DNA from: Micractinium sp. NFX-FRZ
Lineage: Eukaryota > Chlorophyta > Trebouxiophyceae > Chlorellales > Chlorellaceae
Length of the DNA: 15,805 nt
NCBI GenBank assembly: GCA_029339195.1
Contig: JAPTJF010000761.1
Location: 1-15,805 of the forward strand
Reading direction: 5' to 3'
Shown here: positions 7,662 to 15,805 of the stretch, piece by piece
How positions within the stretch are numbered: position 1 is the stretch's first letter
Layout of the letters: every line of letters starts with the position of its first letter
Program-made: the position numbers and the translations under genes
Notes under the pieces: model-generated
Database searches by the model: none
What the model saw: the letters and a program-made list of their open reading frames with translations, nothing else
What the model was told of the DNA's origin: nothing

Positions 7662-10600
7662 TCAGATCAGCTGGTTCACTTCTCCCATGACATTGATGCG
7701 CCGCCCCAGCTTGGCAGATAGCGCCACCTCCACACCCTCCTTGGCCTGCCGTGTTTTCTTCACAAGCACTGCCAACTTGGCTGCACAGAGGGGTCGAAAG
7801 GCAGAGGCACGGGAGGGGGGAAGTCGTTAGGGAGGCATGAGAAGGGGCGAGGACCTGACGTGCCCGGGCCAGCTTGGCTGAGAGGAAAAAAAACAGGGGA
7901 TGGGAGGAAGTGCGGGCGGCAAGAGTAGCAGTCCGGGCATGGGGAATAGGGCAGGAGAACAGGGGGGCGGGGGCAGGGGATGCTTGGGGTGCACTTGCTT
8001 TGCATCTGGGGGGTTACGGTCTGATTTCCGCAAGCAAACTGTGATGCAGACACCTGGAGCAGCAGGGGGCACAAGAGAGTGCCGGGCCCAACAGTCTGAC
8101 CTGAGTCTGCCATAAGCTGCCGCTGGATCTCGCCCCGCCGCACATCAGCATCCGCCGCCGCTCTGCAGCACAGCAGCCCGGAGGCCCGGCGGCATGTGAG
8201 GCAGGCAGGTGGCGAGCCAAGGGGAACGCTCGCAGGGCTGGCAGTACAGGGAACGTGCAGAGCGCTGGCGAATGCAGCACACAGCTGCCTGGAGTGCCAG
8301 GAATGCCCCCCTGCTCCCCGTACTCTTCAGCCCTCGCCCTCACCCTCTCTCCTGCTCTCCCTATGCCGACCCCCGGCTCGTGCCCTCCCCCCCTGCCCGG
8401 TGCCCCGCCTCACCGCTGGAACTTGGCCTCCTGCCCCGCCTTCTGCTGCAGCCCCGCAGCGAGGCGGTCCAAGTAGCGCGGGCTGGTGCGCAGCGCAATC
8501 AGCTGCTTCAGCTTGTCGCCTGCGGGCGGAACAGCAGGGGAAAGCAACCAATGGAGGCTGACGGCATGCGGCGCCCGGGCAGTGCAAGCCGGCTCGGTGA
8601 GCGGCATCTGCAGCTGACAAGCATAGACCATGGCAGGCAGGCGCAGAGAGTAGCACAAGACGGCAGCAGCAGCCACCCACCCACCACCCATCAATACATT
8701 GCCCGAACACCCACCCACCTACCCACCCATCAATCCACTCCCAGACGCCAGACGGACACCCCACCCACCGCTGAGCTGCGTGATGGCGGCGTTGACCCCC
8801 TCCAGCATGGCGCCCGCCATGTCAGCGCTGACATGGCGCACCGCCTCCGAGGCAGACGACACCAGCAACTCGTTGCTCTTGCCGCCCAGCTCACGGCAGC
8901 GCTGCAATGCAGCAAGGGGGGTGGAGGCAAGAGCAGAAAATAGGTTGCAAGGCAGCACAGGCGGGCAGGCAGGGCAGGCTCTTTCCCCCACAGCTTGCAA
9001 CAGCGCTGCCGGCATGCGGTGAGGCACTTGGGGCAAGAGAGACACTGTGAGGGGGCAAAGGCGGGAGCGGGCAGGCAGGTCGCGCCGCTCTCCCTTTCCC
9101 TGGTGCACCGGTCCCCCGCCCTGCCCCACCCCCTGCCCCACCCACTGCCCCCACCTGCATCAAGAAGGCCCGTAGCTCAAACAGGTCATCCAGCAGGCGC
9201 GCCCGGTAGCCGGCATCTTCCACCAGCCGCCGCACAGTGGCAGTCTCCTCCGCCAGCGCCGCGCCTGCCGCCCCCGCTGCCGCCGCCGCCGTGCCGCCCT
9301 GGCCTGCTCCGCTGCCACTGCTGCCGCCAGCCTGCTCGACCTGCTCCGTCTCCCCCTCCCCGCTAATGTCAATGTCCCAACTGACTTCCACGGGTGCCAC
9401 GTCAGCACCGCCAGCTGGCGCATCCCCAGCACTGCCAGCTGGCGCCTCCACCTCAACATCCCAGCTGATGTCGGCGGTCGCTGCCTCCACTGAGTCAGCG
9501 CCAGCACCAGCTGTCGCCAAGTCAGCGACGTCTAGGTCCCAGCTGATGCCGCCGCCTGCCGCCGCCGCACTGTCGCCTGCTGCCGTGCCCCCTCCCGCTG
9601 CCTCTAAGGCAGCACCCAGGTCCCAATCTACCTGCAGGCCTGTGCCGCTGCTCTCCTCCTCCCCGCTGCCGCCAGCTGTCGCCACGTCGCCTGCCGGCGG
9701 CTCGGTCCGCCCCTCTCGCACCTCAGCAAGCACCGGCAGCAACTCGGCTGCCCCCGCTGCTGCCTCTCCCGCTGCGCCGTCTTGCCCCTGCCGCTGCTGT
9801 GCCGTCACGGCGGCATAATACTCGACAGCTTGGGTGACGGGCGCTGCTTGCAGCGCCTCCACAGCTGTGTCCACTAGCGCAGGCAGCTCAGCAGTAAGGC
9901 CCCGCAGCCCCGCCCGGATGTTGCCGCTGTCAACTCCCAGCTGCTGGCATTCCTGCAGGGTGAGGGCGGGTGTGGGCAAGGCTGCCATGTGTGGGCGGGG
10001 TGAGCATGGGCAGGCGGTGGGGGGTGGGCAGGCGGGTGGGCGCACGGAAAAGGCGTGGGCAGACGCCATCAGGTGCGGGCATGCTTGGAGAGGGCAGGTG
10101 TGGCCTGCTGCGAGGCATTCCCAACGCCACACACGCCACACGTGCTGACACCCAGTCGCAGAGGCATCGCATTCTTGCCTGCCTGCCTCCCACTGGTGCA
10201 ACACCACACCGTACCAAGCCCACCGACCACAGCAATGAAACAGCACAGGCCGGACCTCTGCCCCACCGCAGTTGCCGACCGCACCGCTTGCCCACCTGCC
10301 CCTTGCGCCGCTCAACACCATGCCATACCAACCCCACCCACCACCGAAAACCGCACCCCACCTGCTGGAACTCTTGCCACTGCAGGCGCCACAGTCTTGC
10401 CCACCAACACAAGCCCGCCCCCAGGAAACTGGGAAGAATTTGAAGCAGGTGGAAGCAATGTGACAACCACAGCAAGGCGCACCCCACCTGCTGGAACTCT
10501 GCCCCACCGCAGGCGCCGCCCGCTTGCCCACCTGCCCCTTTAACGCCGCCATACCAAGCCCCCCATCAAGCCCACCCGCCACAGCAAAGCAGCGCACCCC

Positions 10601-12402
10601 ACCTGCTGGAACTCCGCCGCTGCCGAGGCTGCGCTCTTCTGGGCCTCCCCCTTGCGCCGCTCCAGGTCGCCCAGCTGCTGCTGGCCCTTGGCGGCCGCCT
10701 TTTTGAGGAACGGGATCTCGTAGTCGGCGTTGCGTGCCAGCGTCTGTGCTGCTTCGGCCACATAAATCACTGCAGGGTGTGTTGCCACAATTTGAAGGGG
10801 TGAATCGGAGCGCTCCTCATCAGCGGCAGGAGAACACAGTCGGCTCATGCAGCCGCTCAACTCCCAGGCAGCGCAGAGGCCTCACCCGCCACCGCACTGC
10901 AGCTCGCTGACGTAGCCCACCCTGCCACGCGTGCAGTTGCGTTGCCAAATCTACACCAAACCCCACTAGAGCGCATCGCAAGCCACCTCAACCCCAGACT
11001 CTCGCGGTTGCGTCCGTACGCTACGACAACCCTTGCCCCACTCCCACGCCGCCCCCTTGTATGACCCCAGCCCTCGAAACCCACCGCACCCTCCACCGTA
11101 GCAGTCAGCAACCCAGCCGCACTCACGGTTGTATTCGTACGCCTTGACAACCTTCTCCCACTCGCCGGCCGCCCCCTTGTAGGAGCCCAGGAAACCCTTC
11201 TCAGCCGTCTCCCCCAGCTTGCCCAGCACAGCCTGGGCCAGGAAGTAGTCCAGGGGCACGTCCTCCCCGCCTGCAGGGACACGTCAAAAGTAGAATGGGG
11301 CGCGAGGAGCGGGAAGGGGGTGAGCAGGCAATCTCCCCCAGCTTGCCCAGCACAGTGGGTGGGGTGGGTGGGTGAAGCGTGAAGCTTCACGAATCCAAGG
11401 GGACGTCCTCCCCACCTGCAGGGGCACGTCATAAGTAGGGCAGGACACAAGGGGTGAACATACAGTTGTTTGACCAAGCTTGAACAGCACAGGCTGAGCC
11501 AGAGCCAGAGAAGGAGTCAAGAGGAACATTCTCTCCAATTGCTAAAAGAGGGCGACACGTGCCAGGGAGGCCGGGCGGGCGAGTGCCAAGGGGCACACAT
11601 CGGGTGTATGCAGCGGCACGGGGTTGACAACCACGAGGTGCCAGCGTGCAGCCTGCCATCTGCTATTGCATCCACTTCTGCACCTCTGCATCTGCTGTGT
11701 GTACCTGTGCGGGCGCCGCACAGTGTGCCTGTGCTCCCTCCAAAGCCCTCTCCCTATGCAGCCTCCCCACCGCTCACAACACCCCACCTTCAAACTGCCC
11801 CAGGAAGCCAGGCGGCAGCTGGCGCACTGCCTCCGCCGCCTTGGCCTGGATGGCCTGCAGCTTGCGGTTGAAGTCGGAGGGCACCTGCTTGCGGTCGACC
11901 TGCGGGGCAGGTAGGGCCACAGTGGATGCAGGAGTGGGGAGGGCCGAGTAGCGGAGAGTGGGCTTCGACCCAGGGCAAAGTGCAGCTTGCAGCGAAGGTA
12001 GATGTGTTCCAGCCTTCCGAAGCTCATTCTGGTGCGCTCTACGTATGGGTCGGCTACAGGTGACGCAGGTGGCATGCAATAGAGGGACGCACCAGTGCCT
12101 CCATTGTTTACGTGCCTCCATTGTTTACGTGCGTTCCCTGTCAGCAGCAGGCGGCAAGCACTGGCGGCAGCGGGCAGCGGGCAGCTTGCTGCATCCCAGC
12201 GTTGATCGCGTGCTTGCCAGCCTTTGCGCTTGCTAACATTGCGCCCTGGCAGCATCCACAGGCCAGGAACAGCCGCAAAGCACCCAGCAGATCGTCTCAC
12301 CAGCCACTCGCTCAGCTTGGCGTAGTTGATGTCAATCGGCAACTCCGCATTAGGCTTCTCGTAGCCCTCTCCAATGAGCTTGGCCGTGAGGCGCCCTGCC
12401 AT
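7662..12402 (-). CDS. CDK5RAP3: CDK5RAP3/C53, UFMylation-linked ER-phagy receptor, nine exons, 580 aa
   Basis: Exons in translation order: 12301-12402, 11788-11899, 11127-11270, 10603-10769, 9155-9952, 8769-8901, 8414-8519, 8101-8162, 7662-7780. Phases agree throughout and total 1743 nt. The start AAAAAATGG has A at -3 and G at +4. Family landmarks: LPIDINYAKLSEWLVDRKQVPSDF at the N-terminus (residues 21-44); a helical segment with YKGAAGEWEKVV; AEAAQTLARNADYEIPFLKK; ECQQLGVDSGNIR (176 onward); a disordered Ala/Gly/Glu-rich segment (about 260-410) with four W-D motifs; LLDDLFELRAFLMQ; LKQLIALRTSPRYLDRL; and the conserved end GRRINVMGEVNQLI, like the RPVNLMG end of the human protein. Length is similar to the family (human about 506). 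In animals and plants C53 works with UFL1 and DDRGK1 at the ER membrane, binding UFM1 and ATG8 to send stalled-ribosome ER for autophagy; that role is inferred here by homology. Introns 2, 3 and 4 contain relic exon copies. Confidence 0.93.
9374..9631 (-). other. disordered segment of C53 with four shuffled-AIM-like motifs
   Basis: Within exon 5 the protein has VDWDLG, ISWDLDV, ISWDVEV and VSWDIDI, with Trp at residues 285, 313, 339 and 367 (spacing 28, 26, 28). They are embedded in Gly/Ala/Glu-rich disordered sequence. In human and plant C53 the equivalent segment carries IDWG or IDWD motifs that bind UFM1 and ATG8. Only the first motif here keeps Asp before Trp; the other three have Ser. 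The even spacing and similar DNA around each suggest internal duplication. Confidence 0.8.
10200..10625 (-). repeat. tandem repeats in C53 intron 4 carrying copies of the exon 4 end and donor
   Basis: A 21 bp segment containing the last 12 nt of exon 4 and the GTGGGG donor occurs identically three times, at 10594-10614 (the real junction), 10479-10499 and 10353-10373. Flanking sequence (CCACAGCAA..., ATACCAA.CCC, GCCCACCTGCCCCTT) is also shared, so the repeat unit is about 115-126 bp. A fourth, more decayed unit without the junction lies at about 10205-10340. Confidence 0.85.
10998..11070 (-). repeat. relic copy of C53 exon 3 3' end in intron 3
   Basis: This matches the real exon end and donor at 11121-11190 across about 70 bp, including the GCCGCCCCCTTGTA block and the GTACGC...GACAACC block on the plus strand. 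The minus strand reads LGSYKGAAWEWGKG against LGSYKGAAGEWEKV. The donor equivalent has become CCGCGAGAGT instead of CCGTGAGTG, so it has lost the GT. Distance is about 122 bp. Confidence 0.85.
11332..11546 (-). repeat. two relic copies of C53 exon 3 5' part in intron 2
   Basis: Copy 1 (11332-11437) shares a 24 bp identical block (at 11332-11355 and in the exon at 11208-11231) and repeats the acceptor region with its CCTGCAGG and ACGTCATAAGTAG flank, but has a stop after VPLDS. Copy 2 (about 11470-11546) is older and reads GENVPLDSF, then in another frame LALAQPVLFKLGQ, against GEDVPLDYFLAQAVLGKLGE in the exon. With the real exon start at 11270 this makes three successive units. Confidence 0.8.
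12095..12128. repeat. 17 bp perfect tandem duplication in C53 intron 1
   Basis: GTGCCTCCATTGTTTAC occurs twice head to tail (12095-12111 and 12112-12128) and is followed by a third GTGC. The identity is complete, so this duplication is recent. Confidence 0.9.
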
Positions 12403-12743
12403 TTTTTGCTGCTTTGGCGGGCACTCCCGTGTTCTTCTCCCTTGCGCGTGTTCAATTTGCACACTGTTTCGGGTCCTGATCAGGCGTTCACAAGCTGCCA
12501 GCGGGAGCAGGAAGCCATGCAGAGCACGGCACAGCATGAAATTCACGCCTCCAGATTATAGCGCCCAGCCGTTGTGCAAAACCCTTGGAGCGCGGCAAAT
12601 TCTCGTTTGAGGAGCCTCTTGACCATATCCGTATTCTGTCGCTGCGCACCGAACTTGCTGCTTGCCGCCAAGGCGGCGCCCCGTTGCCTTCGTGCTCTCA
12701 GTAGCTCCAATACACATAGGCAGCACGACCGAGCGGCGCCACA
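12403..12743. promoter_or_regulatory. divergent promoter region between C53 and NAA35
   Basis: The two start codons point away from each other with 341 bp between them, which must hold both 5' UTRs and both promoters. A TATAAT-like element reads on the minus strand at about 12553-12560 (about 150 bp upstream of the C53 ATG). No strong TATA box is seen for the plus-strand gene. No protein family matches this stretch. Shared control of the two genes is an inference from spacing. Confidence 0.5.
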
Positions 12744-15700
12744 ATGCTGGGCGAGGGAGAGTGGGTGGACGCGCAGCCCTTCCTGGCGGCGGTGTGCGCC
12801 GGGATGGGCGTGGGCGAGCTGCTCCACGACGACACCTTCTCCATGCACGACTCCTGCTATGCCCTTGAGATCGGGGATGTCAAGATGGACATGGGCTTCA
12901 GCCGCAACAGGGAGCTGGGCACAGCGGAGGAGCTCATCGCCGGCGCCGCAGCACCCACGTCGCTGCCGCCCCGTCAGCTGCTGGCGGTGATGGACCGCCT
13001 GCTGACACTGGAGGCCACCTGGCACTCAGGCTCCCTCCTGCCCCAGACCGTGTTCACCTCGCTCTACATGCTGCGCCCAGACAGGTGGGTGTTTGAGTGG
13101 GTCGCTTGCAGCACAGCACCAGGAGAGCTGCTGAGGTGGCTCCGGCCTGCTTCGTGAGCAGCGCCAAGCCCCTCTCGTGCATGTCGCACCTCACAGGCAC
13201 CCTCCACCCCACACAAATCATGCTGCCGCTAACTCCGAGTAGCCCCGCCCAAGATGTTTACAACATCTTGGCTCTCGCTTGTCACTTTAATTGCCCCACA
13301 CTCCTGCCTGCCTGCTGCATTGGTTCTGCGCCGCAGGCTGGCCGCCAACGCGCCGCTGCACGCCTTCTGCCTGGCACTTCGGTCCACCTGCACCATTGTG
13401 GTGGACATGGTGCACGCCGGCTCGGTCACAGAGGTGAGGCGCCAGCTGGCAGCAGCAGCAGCATAGTGGTGCCCCCCCATCTGAACCAAGACTCTCTTGT
13501 TGACACCTGTGCTGTGGAGCGAAGAGGTGTGCACCTGCCAGGGGCCAAGCCCACCAAGGCAGCCCTGCAGTCCCCAGCCACATTCTCACGGGCACCTGCC
13601 CTGGCCCACCTACCTGCCTACTCACTATGTCTCTTTACAGAACGAGGATTTGCTGGTTGACACTTGTGGCATCAAGTCGCTGGACCCTCCAGGGGACAAG
13701 CCCATCAAGGCAGCCCTGCAGGCGCTTGCCGCAGCAGAGGAGCAGCTGGAGCAGCAGGTGGCCTCTGGGGGCGGCGGCTCCAGCGGCGGCGGCAGTGGGG
13801 GCAGCAGTAGCGCCGCCAAAAGCGGCGGCAAGGGCAGCCCGCAGCAGCAGAGGCACCAGCAGCAGGCGGCAGCGCCAGCGGGTGAGGTCGCAGCTGCCAG
13901 CTCAGCCGCAGCGGGGGCGGTGCCCCTGAGTGTGGGCGAGGCAGCTGCGCTGCTGGCTCGCATCCGCTTCCGCCGGCTGCTGCTAGAGGCCCTGCAGTCG
14001 CTGAAGCAGTACAGCCAGGCAGCCGTGGAGCAGGGGCGGCGGCTGTGCCAGCTGGCGGAGGCCCAGCTGGCGCTGGTGGCACAGAGCGCTGAGCTGGCGG
14101 CCCCGCTGGGCGAGGCCCCGAGTTTTGAGGCTGAATTGAACAACAGGCAAATGGACCAGGTCCCCCCGCGCCCAGCGCCGGTGAGCTGATAGAGCAGCAG
14201 CGGGAGCGGCAGCAGTGGGAGTGGAGGGCAGCGGGCAGCATTGAGGGAGGGCTGCTTGGTGCAGCTGAGTCATGCCTTAGCACCTCAAACGCCTGCCTGA
14301 TTGCTGCCGTTGTATGGTGTCATGGCACCTGCCTGGACTTATGTTGTCCCGCCAAGTGAGCAGCAGGCGCAGCAGGCGCAAGCAGGCCACCCTGCTGTGC
14401 CCTGCTTGGCACCGCTATGGTTGCCCGCTCACCCCCTGCCTGCCTCCTGCCCTGTCCCGGCCCGCTTGCCCTGTTCGCCTGCAGCCCTGCACCCTGGAGC
14501 AGGCCGTGGAGCACTGGCGGGGCCTGCTGCACGGCACAGCCGACGCGCTGCACTCCCTCCTCTTTGTGCGCGGCAGCTGGCCGGCGCTCAAGGCCACCCT
14601 GGTCGACTTTGCCTCGAAGAACCACCATGCCCTGGTCAGATCAGTGATGCACCTGCAGCTCATCAAGCCCCTGCCGCCCCCGCCCCCGCCCGACGGCGCC
14701 GCCGACTCAGCCGCCAAGCTGGTCAAGCTCAACCTGAACGGCAGCGGCGGCGGCGGCGGGAAGAAGCCGGCAGCAGAGATACCGCCCTGGTGCCCCAGCC
14801 AGCAGATGGTCTGCCGGGAGTTTGGGCTCAGCGTGGGCAGCGTGCCCTCCACGGATGCGGCGCTGTTCATTGAGCAGGCCACCATTGCGGTGAGGCCCAG
14901 AAGGGTTCTTTAGCACTTGTTGGAGGCGCAGGGCTGAACCCATGCTGGTGCACCTTGTGTTGTGTTTGTTGAGCAGGCCACAGTCGCGGGGAGGTGCGGC
15001 AGCTGATTTTGTGCAAGGGATTGATGTGCGTGACTGGGCTCTGCCCCGCCCCCCTCTTACAGGTCCAAGGCCAGGTGTTTGCGCTGTGCCTCAACCGCTG
15101 CCGGCAGCGCCGGCGGATGCGGCGCCAGCTGGAGGATTGGCGCAACATCTTTGACCACGGGTTCAACGCAGACGTGACGGCACCCATGCAGCGCTGGCTG
15201 GCTGGCGCAGGGTGGCGCTGGAGCCACCAGCAGGAGGGGATGCTGCAGGGACAGGTGGGTCCGTGCCTGCCTGCTGGGAGGGGTGGACCGTGCGGGCCAC
15301 TGGTGGGGCCACGCGTACCGCTGGCGGATGCATAGGGCGTCTGCAGGAGTGGCTAAGTCGTGCTATGAGCTCCCACCAACCCAGCCACCTGCCTGCCTGC
15401 CTGATCACACACGTCCAGGGGTCCGGGCCCATGTTTCTGCTGCCTCCTTCATTGCGCGTGGGCCGCCCTGCTGGCCTGCCTGCCCTGGTGCAGGGTCCCG
15501 CTGCCACCTGGGCGGAGCGGGAGTCGGCGGCCTGTGCGCTGATGCACCTGCAGCTTGGCTTCCCTCTGGATCTGTATGCTCCCTACGAGCACCTCCAGAT
15601 CTACTGGTACAGCCACTACCTGCTGCAGTGGCAGCAGCGCCTGACCATGCTGCTGCGCGCCGCCGCGCCGCCGCCATACCGTACACCAGCCACCCCTCCC

Positions 15701-15778
15701 TCACCCATTATAACCCTTCTTTCCCCCCCCTTTGCAGCCGCTAAGATAACCCTACCAGGGAACACAGAGGAGCCATGA
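12744..15778 (+). CDS. NAA35: NAA35/Mak10, auxiliary subunit of NatC N-terminal acetyltransferase (3' end uncertain)
   Basis: Exons: 12744-13084, 13337-13433, 13641-14180, 14485-14889, 15063-15254, 15494 onward; phases agree. The start MLGEGEWVDAQPF has A at -3. The first exon carries the Mak10 signature GELLHDDTF, then ALEIGDVKMDMGF and LLPQTVFTSLYMLRPDR, matching GELLHDxLF, DPKMDAGM and LAQTVFTCLYIHNPD of human NAA35. Later matches are IRFRRLLLEAL, FEAELNNRQ...VPPRPAP, LNRCRQRRRMRRQLEDW and LGFPLDLYAPYEHLQIYWY (human GFELELYxxxEYYYIYWYL). NatC (NAA30 catalytic, NAA35, NAA38) acetylates nascent Met-Leu/Ile/Phe-type N-termini; NAA35 scaffolds it at the ribosome. Two low-complexity insertions (about residues 187-240 Gly/Ser/Gln/Ala; poly-Pro and poly-Gly in exon 4) are not in the human protein. 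Exon 6 can read to a TGA at 15776, or splice at 15680/15738 to the same stop. Either form lacks about the last 100-150 residues of the family, so the gene may continue past the edge. Confidence 0.9.
13249..13271. repeat. perfect 10 bp inverted repeat in NAA35 intron 1
   Basis: CCAAGATGTT and its exact reverse complement AACATCTTGG flank a 3-base spacer (TAC). The arms could form a tight hairpin in the pre-mRNA. It stands out because it is AT-richer than the surroundings. No transposon ends or target duplications are seen around it. Confidence 0.8.
13484..13570 (+). repeat. relic copy of NAA35 exon 3 5' end in intron 2
   Basis: The sequence reads NQDSLVDTCAVERRGVH and then PGAKPTKAALQ, against NEDLLVDTCGIKSLDP and PGDKPIKAALQ at the start of exon 3 (13641-13721). 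The real copy is 157 bp downstream. The relic has no AG acceptor at its start and has an internal length change, so it is probably not spliced in. Confidence 0.85.
13761..13922 (+). other. low-complexity Gly/Ser/Gln/Ala insertion in NAA35
   Basis: About 54 residues (roughly 187-240) consist of Gly/Ser runs, a Lys-containing SGGKG, a Gln-rich QQQRHQQQ and an Ala-rich run, built from GGC/GCA/CAG codon repeats. It falls between the NEDLLVDT region and the conserved ARIRFRRLLLEAL helix, where the human protein has a shorter charged linker, so it is likely a surface loop. Confidence 0.75.
14969..14996 (+). repeat. relic copy of NAA35 exon 4 3' end and donor in intron 4
   Basis: TTGAGCAGGCCACAGTCGCG followed by GGGAGG mirrors the real exon end TTGAGCAGGCCACCATTGCG followed by GTGAGG at 14870-14895. 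The distance is 100 bp. The copy has lost the GT of the donor. Confidence 0.75.
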
Positions 15779-15805
15779 AGCCCACCAGCCTTGGTTGTGG
15801 TTGAG

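Noticed and set aside
8660..8770. CCCA/CCAC-rich stretch in C53 intron 6, considered as a satellite or telomere-like repeat
   Set aside because: It is irregular and does not match the algal TTTAGGG telomere unit; it is simple low-complexity intron sequence.
9237..9818. Long plus-strand open frame of 193 codons rich in Ala, Pro and Ser
   Set aside because: It is the antisense of C53 exon 5; the minus frame has the family match and consistent splice phases.
13097..13660. Plus-strand open frame running from intron 1 across exon 2 into exon 3 of NAA35
   Set aside because: It overlaps the spliced NAA35 exons in a different frame; its only protein-like part is the relic copy at 13484-13570.
1..15805. 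tRNA, rRNA, CRISPR arrays, insertion sequences, viral genes
   Set aside because: No cloverleaf with conserved tRNA boxes, no rRNA segments, no regularly spaced short repeats, and no transposase, integrase or viral protein motifs were seen on either strand.

Overview
The window looks like nuclear DNA of a green alga, most likely a Chlorella-like trebouxiophyte. It is GC-rich throughout. Its protein genes are cut into many short exons bounded by GTGAG/GTGGG donors and TGCAG acceptors, TGTAA motifs occur downstream of stops, and one gene belongs to the polysaccharide deacetylases of algal cell walls. No gene in the window is a long uninterrupted ORF. I rebuilt the coding regions by joining exons whose reading phases agree and whose joined product matches a known family. 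The organism assignment is inference.

Layout. (1) 1-2628: a broken, 5'-truncated fragment of a phosphatidylserine decarboxylase gene on the minus strand (two exons at 669-1057, one with a frame break), then about 1.5 kb of GC-rich DNA with no recognisable gene, including a ~194 bp tandem duplication. (2) 2629-6781, minus: a complete nine-exon gene for a secreted CE4 (NodB-type, chitin-deacetylase-like) polysaccharide deacetylase of 398 residues. (3) 6782-7661: intergenic. (4) 7662-12402, minus: a complete nine-exon gene for CDK5RAP3/C53, the UFMylation-linked ER-phagy receptor, 580 residues. (5) 12403-12743: a 341 bp divergent promoter region. (6) 12744 to the right edge, plus: NAA35/Mak10, the auxiliary subunit of the NatC N-terminal acetyltransferase, at least six exons, 3' end uncertain.

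Functionally these are independent housekeeping and cell-wall genes, not a cluster. C53 and NAA35 share a short divergent promoter region and could be co-expressed; both act on protein quality or modification (C53 on ER-bound stalled ribosomes, NatC on nascent N-termini).

The most unusual signal is between the exons. In all four loci, introns hold diverged copies of the edge of a neighbouring exon, usually with its splice site, on the same strand and about 100-170 bp away. I count at least ten such relics. They suggest that introns here grow by small tandem duplications spanning exon-intron boundaries, leaving decoy splice sites. A second point of interest is the disordered segment of C53, which carries four regularly spaced Trp motifs (one VDWD, two ISWD, one VSWD) in place of the IDWG/IDWD shuffled ATG8-interacting motifs known from animals and plants.
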